Source: Piscirickettsiaceae bacterium CG07_land_8_20_14_0_80_44_28
GTDB lineage: Bacteria > Pseudomonadota > Gammaproteobacteria > Thiomicrospirales > Thiomicrospiraceae
Reading direction: 5' to 3'
Assembly (NCBI GenBank): GCA_002779995.1
Contig: PEWX01000073.1
Span: 1 to 60,949 of the forward strand
Length of the DNA stretch: 60,949 nt
Shown: positions 57,935-60,949 of the stretch, piece by piece
How positions within the stretch are numbered: the stretch's first letter is position 1
Layout: every line of letters begins with the position of its first letter
Notes under the pieces: model-generated
What the model was told of the DNA's origin: nothing
Database searches by the model: none
Seen by the model: the letters and a program-made list of their open reading frames with translations, nothing else
Made by a program: the position numbers and the translations under genes

Positions 57935-58774
57935 CTACTCATTGGATAAATAACCTTCCAATCGTTTTGTCCAACCCGGCAACCAATGCGCCTCATTTCG
58001 ACCAGGCCTGGCATTTTTAACGCGGTTTTGCAAAAGTTGCTGCGCGGTTGACACAAATTCTGGCAAGGCCGTTTCCACTGTCACCGCACTCGGCATTGCC
58101 AATAATACATCCATTAACCCCCAGCCTTCAGCCTGATAGGTTTCTTTAATATTCAACCCTATTCCTTTGAAATTACTATAATCAATTAAAGCAAAAGCGC
58201 CCTGTTTACGCTGTAATAATGCCGCTAAATGTTGCTCAACGATTTGAGTTTGGTGTGGCGTTAATTGCTGCGACACCTCGGCTAATTGCTGACCCAAGCG
58301 CTGCACAATAAAACGCGCCTGCCAATCGGCTGTTTCCAATAACCAGTCGCGTAATTGCTGCATTGCTAGAGAATTTTGCGCCTGTTGAAAGTGCGGCCGA
58401 TCCGGCCAAGGCGGTTTAAAATGAGAAGAATCTTGCAAAACCTGCAACCAAGCGGGCGGCGGCTGGTGCGCCGACACAAACGCCACCATTTCAGGAAAGG
58501 TTTCCACAAAAGGCGCATCAACGCCCTCTGGCATCCAAATAAAATGGCCAATCCCCAAGGAAGGAAACGGCTCTTTCGCGCTCCAAAACGTTAAATAAGC
58601 AGGGTTTTGGTTGGCTTCATTTTGAAACAGCTTTTGCGCCACCCACTGATAATCGGCACTCGTGAGCGAACGCATCTGATTCGCCACCGAAATCGATGCC
58701 TGAACCGGAAGCCAAGCCAACACACTCAAGCCAAACACAAACAGTCGTTGAATCAGCCCCTGCCGAACCATCAT
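57935..58774 (-). CDS. conserved exported protein of unknown function
   Basis: A 279-aa protein with signal peptide (about residues 1-26, ending PVQA). The stretch 'LFQNEANQNPAYLTFWSAKEPFPSLGIGHFIWMPEG' (about 48-83) is a recognisable conserved block in gammaproteobacterial proteins of unknown role; a second block, 'FALIDYSNFKGIGLNIKETYQAEGWGLMDVLLAM', lies near 200. The pattern GIGHFIW and 'E-(x)-GWGL' is somewhat reminiscent of lysozyme-like folds, but I would not assign an activity. It lies 15 bp after the GST gene. Confidence 0.7.
   Translation of the reverse strand: MMVRQGLIQRLFVFGLSVLAWLPVQASISVANQMRSLTSADYQWVAQKLFQNEANQNPAYLTFWSAKEPFPSLGIGHFIWMPEGVDAPFVETFPEMVAFVSAHQPPPAWLQVLQDSSHFKPPWPDRPHFQQAQNSLAMQQLRDWLLETADWQARFIVQRLGQQLAEVSQQLTPHQTQIVEQHLAALLQRKQGAFALIDYSNFKGIGLNIKETYQAEGWGLMDVLLAMPSAVTVETALPEFVSTAQQLLQNRVKNARPGRNEAHWLPGWTKRLEGYLSNE
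58002..58011. repeat. CCAGGCCTGG copy 13
   Basis: Exact copy inside the unknown exported gene, read as Arg-Pro-Gly, a third frame. The right flank is CATTTTTAAC. Confidence 0.85.
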
Positions 58775-58789
58775 GTCAGTGCAAAACCG

Positions 58790-59455
58790 CTAACGACAAA
58801 TCGACGCCAGATAACTATTATTGACATTTTTAATCATGCCAAGATACATTTGCGGCAACTCCTTAACCACCGAAGACGTGACACAAGACTCACTTAACAG
58901 CGCATCAGACCATTTCTGCATTTTCGGCACGTCCGACAAAAAATCCAAGCCAGAAGCTTTCGCCATCAACTCCAACCGCATAAAGAAAGGTGCAAAGGCC
59001 GCATCAATCAAATTAAAGGTATTGCCATTAAAAAACGCCTTGCCACTGTGAACCCCTTCAAGCTGTTTCAACTTGCCGATTAATGTCTCTTGCAATTCAT
59101 TAAACGCCTGCTCCGATTGAGCATGCGCCATTTTAAACATCAACATATTCAAATCGTCCCCAAAAACCATCCAAGCGCGATTTTTTGCTTTAATCAACGG
59201 ATCTTCCGGGTGTAAAGAAGGCGGCGTGACTTCATCCACATACTCCTGAATCACCGCTGACTCAAACAACACCTCTTTGCCCACCTTCAACACAGGCACC
59301 TTTCCCAAAGGCGAAATGCTTTCAAACCATTCAGGCGGATTACTGAGGTCAATGTAAGTAATTTTAAAATCCACTTTTTTGCGCTTTAAAACAATCACCG
59401 CTCTTTGCACAAAAGGACACAGTTTAAAACTCACCAACTCCATTTTATCCGACAT
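58790..59455 (-). CDS. glutathione S-transferase family protein
   Basis: A 221-aa protein with N-terminal thioredoxin-like domain ('LVSFKLCPFVQRAVIVLKRKKVDF', Cys13) and the cis-Pro/GSH segment 'PLGKVPVLKVGKEVLFESAVIQEYVDE' (about 50-76), then the all-helical domain. The CPFVQR motif suggests an omega/SspA-like member with Cys rather than Tyr/Ser activity. It is the first gene of the long minus-strand run that ends with mscS. Confidence 0.88.
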   Translation of the reverse strand: MSDKMELVSFKLCPFVQRAVIVLKRKKVDFKITYIDLSNPPEWFESISPLGKVPVLKVGKEVLFESAVIQEYVDEVTPPSLHPEDPLIKAKNRAWMVFGDDLNMLMFKMAHAQSEQAFNELQETLIGKLKQLEGVHSGKAFFNGNTFNLIDAAFAPFFMRLELMAKASGLDFLSDVPKMQKWSDALLSESCVTSSVVKELPQMYLGMIKNVNNSYLASICR

Positions 59456-59557
59456 CTAAAACTCCCATTTCTGAAAACAAATAAGAACATCATACCGATT
59501 CTGCACGCCAAAATAAATGCAAGCCGTCAATCTACGCTACTTCATAGCCAAAAACAC

Positions 59558-59567
59558 CCAGGCCTGG
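59558..59567. repeat. CCAGGCCTGG copy 14
   Basis: Exact copy between the GST gene and intI, 8 bp after the intI stop. Right flank TCAAATTTTAC; minus-strand flank GTGTTTTTGG. It may help end intI transcription. Confidence 0.8.
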
Positions 59568-59574
59568 TCAAATT

Positions 59575-60561
59575 TTACACCGACAAAACATCAAACGGAC
59601 TCACCACCCCCTGCCCGCCTTGTTTTAACACATGCATATAAATCATCGTGGTTTCAATATTTGCATGCCCCAACAAAGCTTGAATGGTGCGAATATCCGT
59701 ACCCGTCTGCAACAAATGCGTCGCAAATGAGTGGCGAAAAGTATGCGCACTGACTTTTTTAACAATGCTGCACTTTTTCACTGCACGCTTTATCGCCTTA
59801 TTCACCAACGACTGATCTACATGATGACGGCGTGTCAGACCCGAACGCGGGTCATCCGCCAAATTACGGCTGGGAAACACATACTGCCAAGCCAACGCCT
59901 TATCGGCATTCGGATATATTTTCGCCAAAGCATAAGGCAAATACACCGAACCAAAACCCTGTTCCAAATCTTGATCATGCAGCGTTTTTACCTTTTGCAA
60001 CTGCGCCTCCAACAAGGGAATTAAATTGTTCGCCAAAGGCGTCACTCGATCCTTTTTACCCTTGCCATCACGCACCGTAATTTGCCTAAACCCAAAATCA
60101 ATATCCTGAACCCTTAAACGCACCGCCTCAGTAATGCGCAAACCACCCGCATAAAGCAACTTAGTAATCAAACCCGTTGTGCCATCCATTATCGACAAAA
60201 CCTGCCCAACCTCCTCCTTAGTCAACACCACCGGAATGCGCGGTTCTTTGCGCGAGCGACTGGCTTTCACTTCCGTAAAAGGCGCATCAAGTACCTTACT
60301 ATAACAATACACCAACGCATTCAATGCCTGGTTTTGCGTTGACGGCGCCACATTTTGCACAACCGCCAAATCGGTTAAAAACTGGTCAACTTTAGCAGAA
60401 GCATCATTCAACATCTCATCTCGGTTAGCAAAACCATGAAATTTCACAAACCGCCGCACCCAATCGCAATAACTATTCTCAGTAGAATACGCATAACCTT
60501 CTCTGCGTAATTTAGCCCGCATTTCATCTAGCAATGATAATTTTTTTAGCGTATGATTCAT
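59575..60561 (-). CDS. intI: integron integrase IntI
   Basis: Tyrosine recombinase that inserts and excises gene cassettes at attI/attC. The 328-aa protein has the catalytic set Arg142 (GGLRITEA), Lys near 167, His273-x-x-Arg276 (HTFRHSFATHLL), His299 (LLGHANIETT) and Tyr308. The extra segment between patches II and III, 'LAWQYVFPSRNLADDPRSGLTRRHH' (about 223-247), is the IntI-specific insertion that separates integrases from XerC/D. It is read away from the right edge, with attI and cassettes on the other side, as expected for an integron. Frame and start ATG are intact. Confidence 0.95.
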   Translation of the reverse strand: MNHTLKKLSLLDEMRAKLRREGYAYSTENSYCDWVRRFVKFHGFANRDEMLNDASAKVDQFLTDLAVVQNVAPSTQNQALNALVYCYSKVLDAPFTEVKASRSRKEPRIPVVLTKEEVGQVLSIMDGTTGLITKLLYAGGLRITEAVRLRVQDIDFGFRQITVRDGKGKKDRVTPLANNLIPLLEAQLQKVKTLHDQDLEQGFGSVYLPYALAKIYPNADKALAWQYVFPSRNLADDPRSGLTRRHHVDQSLVNKAIKRAVKKCSIVKKVSAHTFRHSFATHLLQTGTDIRTIQALLGHANIETTMIYMHVLKQGGQGVVSPFDVLSV

Positions 60562-60602
60562 AAAAGCGTTACTTCATAATGACAGAAAAACTAAGATAAT
60601 AT

Positions 60603-60630
60603 TCTATAACCTGTCAATTTGACAGGTCAA
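60603..60630 (-). promoter_or_regulatory. promoter of intI
   Basis: Minus strand TTGACC (60625-60630), 16-bp spacer, TATAGA (60603-60608). The start codon is about 42 bp further on. The palindrome at 60609-60627 fills the spacer. Confidence 0.6.
60609..60627. promoter_or_regulatory. perfect palindromic operator in the intI promoter
   Basis: ACCTGTCAATTTGACAGGT, 8-bp arms and 3-bp centre, between the -35 and -10 of intI. It contains CTGT-N7-ACAG, one base short of the E. coli LexA spacing, so SOS control is possible but unproven. Confidence 0.6.
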
Positions 60631-60705
60631 TAGTAATATAAAAGCAAAATAACCCAAAATAACGCGCAATACACTATAACAAGGCAAAAGTGCCTTATAC
60701 TAAAT

Positions 60706-60712
60706 GTTAGGC
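60706..60712 (+). other. probable attI crossover core
   Basis: GTTAGGC fits the GTTRRRY consensus at which cassettes are joined (G-TT). It is upstream of the intI start, on the proper side, and 18 bp before the first cassette ORF. Confidence 0.55.
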
Positions 60713-60729
60713 AAAAAAGGACATAATAA

Positions 60730-60855
60730 ATGATAGAAGAAATAAGGGACAATATTCATCAGGCAGAAACCGAAGGCAATAAAATTGCTATGTTTCACTA
60801 TCAAGTCCTTATTCATGCTAGCAGCTTGTCGGACTTTCCGACCGTAAAATGTTAA
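60730..60855 (+). CDS. first cassette ORF, probably truncated
   Basis: A 41-codon ORF (MIEEIRDNIHQAETEGNKIA and on) that starts 18 bp after the attI core. Its last residues (SSLSDFPTVKC) lie in the GTCGG hairpin next to the transposase, so the original gene was probably cut by the IS insertion. No function recognised. Confidence 0.4.
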   Translation: MIEEIRDNIHQAETEGNKIAMFHYQVLIHASSLSDFPTVKC

Positions 60856-60896
60856 AGTCGCTAGGTATTTAAAATCCCCGAGAAAGTGAAAAATTC

Positions 60897-60949
60897 ATGA
60901 GCGATAAGTTCCGCCAAGTCGACCGAAACACCCTGTTTTTGCTGCCGCC
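60897..60949 (+). CDS. 5' end of an IS1182-like transposase (partial)
   Basis: The frame MSDKFRQVDRNTLFLLPP runs off the window. The 'KFRxVDRxTxxLLPP' start is characteristic of IS1182-group transposases. Only 17 codons are visible, so completeness and identity are unknown. Confidence 0.55.
   Translation, partial: MSDKFRQVDRNTLFLLP

Larger units (their letters stand above)
60562..60896. other. intI upstream region: promoter, operator, attI and first cassette
   Basis: A 335-bp region without a long gene. From left to right it holds the intI promoter with an overlapping palindrome (60603-60630), a short hairpin AAGGCA-AAAG-TGCCTT (60681-60696), a probable attI core GTTAGGC (60706-60712), a 41-codon ORF (60730-60855) and a hairpin GTCGG-ACTTT-CCGAC (60828-60842) next to the transposase start. 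Confidence 0.6.

Noticed and set aside
60609-60627. palindrome as a classical LexA box
   Set aside because: The spacing is CTGT-N7-ACAG instead of N8; kept only as an operator of unknown identity.

Overview
The window looks like chromosome of a gammaproteobacterium close to the Thiomicrospira / Hydrogenovibrio / Thiomicrorhabdus group. This is an inference from moderate-to-low GC, gammaproteobacterial gene order and protein wording; no rRNA or other marker in the window settles it. About 60 protein genes are intact, mostly on the minus strand, and no tRNA or rRNA gene was seen.

Layout. (a) 0.1-5.3 kb: a threonine/alanine block (alaC, hom, an RpfE-type phosphoglycerate mutase-like gene, thrC). 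(b) 5.6-9.8 kb: an Mth938-type gene, then surE-pcm-yqaA-nlpD, an Smr gene and ftsB. (c) 10-18 kb: eno, kdsA, pyrG, tilS, accA and ycaO. (d) 18.3-24 kb: a small c-type cytochrome, an unknown exported protein, tsaB, a YoaA-type helicase, a zinc-free L36 paralogue that is easily missed (22541-22666), and cheV. (e) 23.9-37.2 kb: the cell-envelope/translation superblock rpsB, tsf, pyrH, frr, uppS, cdsA, rseP, bamA, skp, lpxD, fabZ, lpxA, lpxB, rnhB. (f) 37.4-47.3 kb: map, glnD, a VOC protein, dapD, an ArsC/Spx-like protein, dapE, a small membrane protein, a cyclic-nucleotide-domain protein, an NSS transporter and murB. (g) 47.4-59.5 kb: a closely packed minus-strand run from a GST gene to mscS. It includes ubiA-like, cysM, CYTH, tolC-like, a peptide-binding lipoprotein, tetR, a YkuD protein, dppB/dppC-like permeases and nagZ. 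(h) 59.6-60.9 kb: the start of a chromosomal integron: intI, a probable attI crossover site, a first cassette ORF, and the 5' end of an IS1182-like transposase running off the edge.

How the genes work together. Blocks b, c and e are largely the conserved E. coli neighbourhoods for cell division, lipid A and outer-membrane assembly, but dxr, dnaE, ispD, ispF and rpoS are missing from their usual positions. Block g joins a peptide-binding lipoprotein and permease to a signal-less YkuD enzyme and NagZ. I read it as a candidate peptidoglycan-recycling unit whose ATPase is encoded elsewhere.

Main discovery. The 10-bp palindrome CCAGGCCTGG occurs 14 times exactly, plus near-copies, where well under one is expected. 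It lies in genes in several reading frames and also between genes. It usually has a short A/T tract ending in TTTTT on one side. This looks like an iterated DNA-level signal (HIP1-like, methylation/repair-linked, or an uptake-type sequence). A second dispersed family, about 80-86 bp with GAGACC...GGTCTC ends, sits in four intergenic regions and supplies the last codons of rnhB. At the right edge, the intI promoter carries a perfect 19-bp operator-like palindrome between its -35 and -10.
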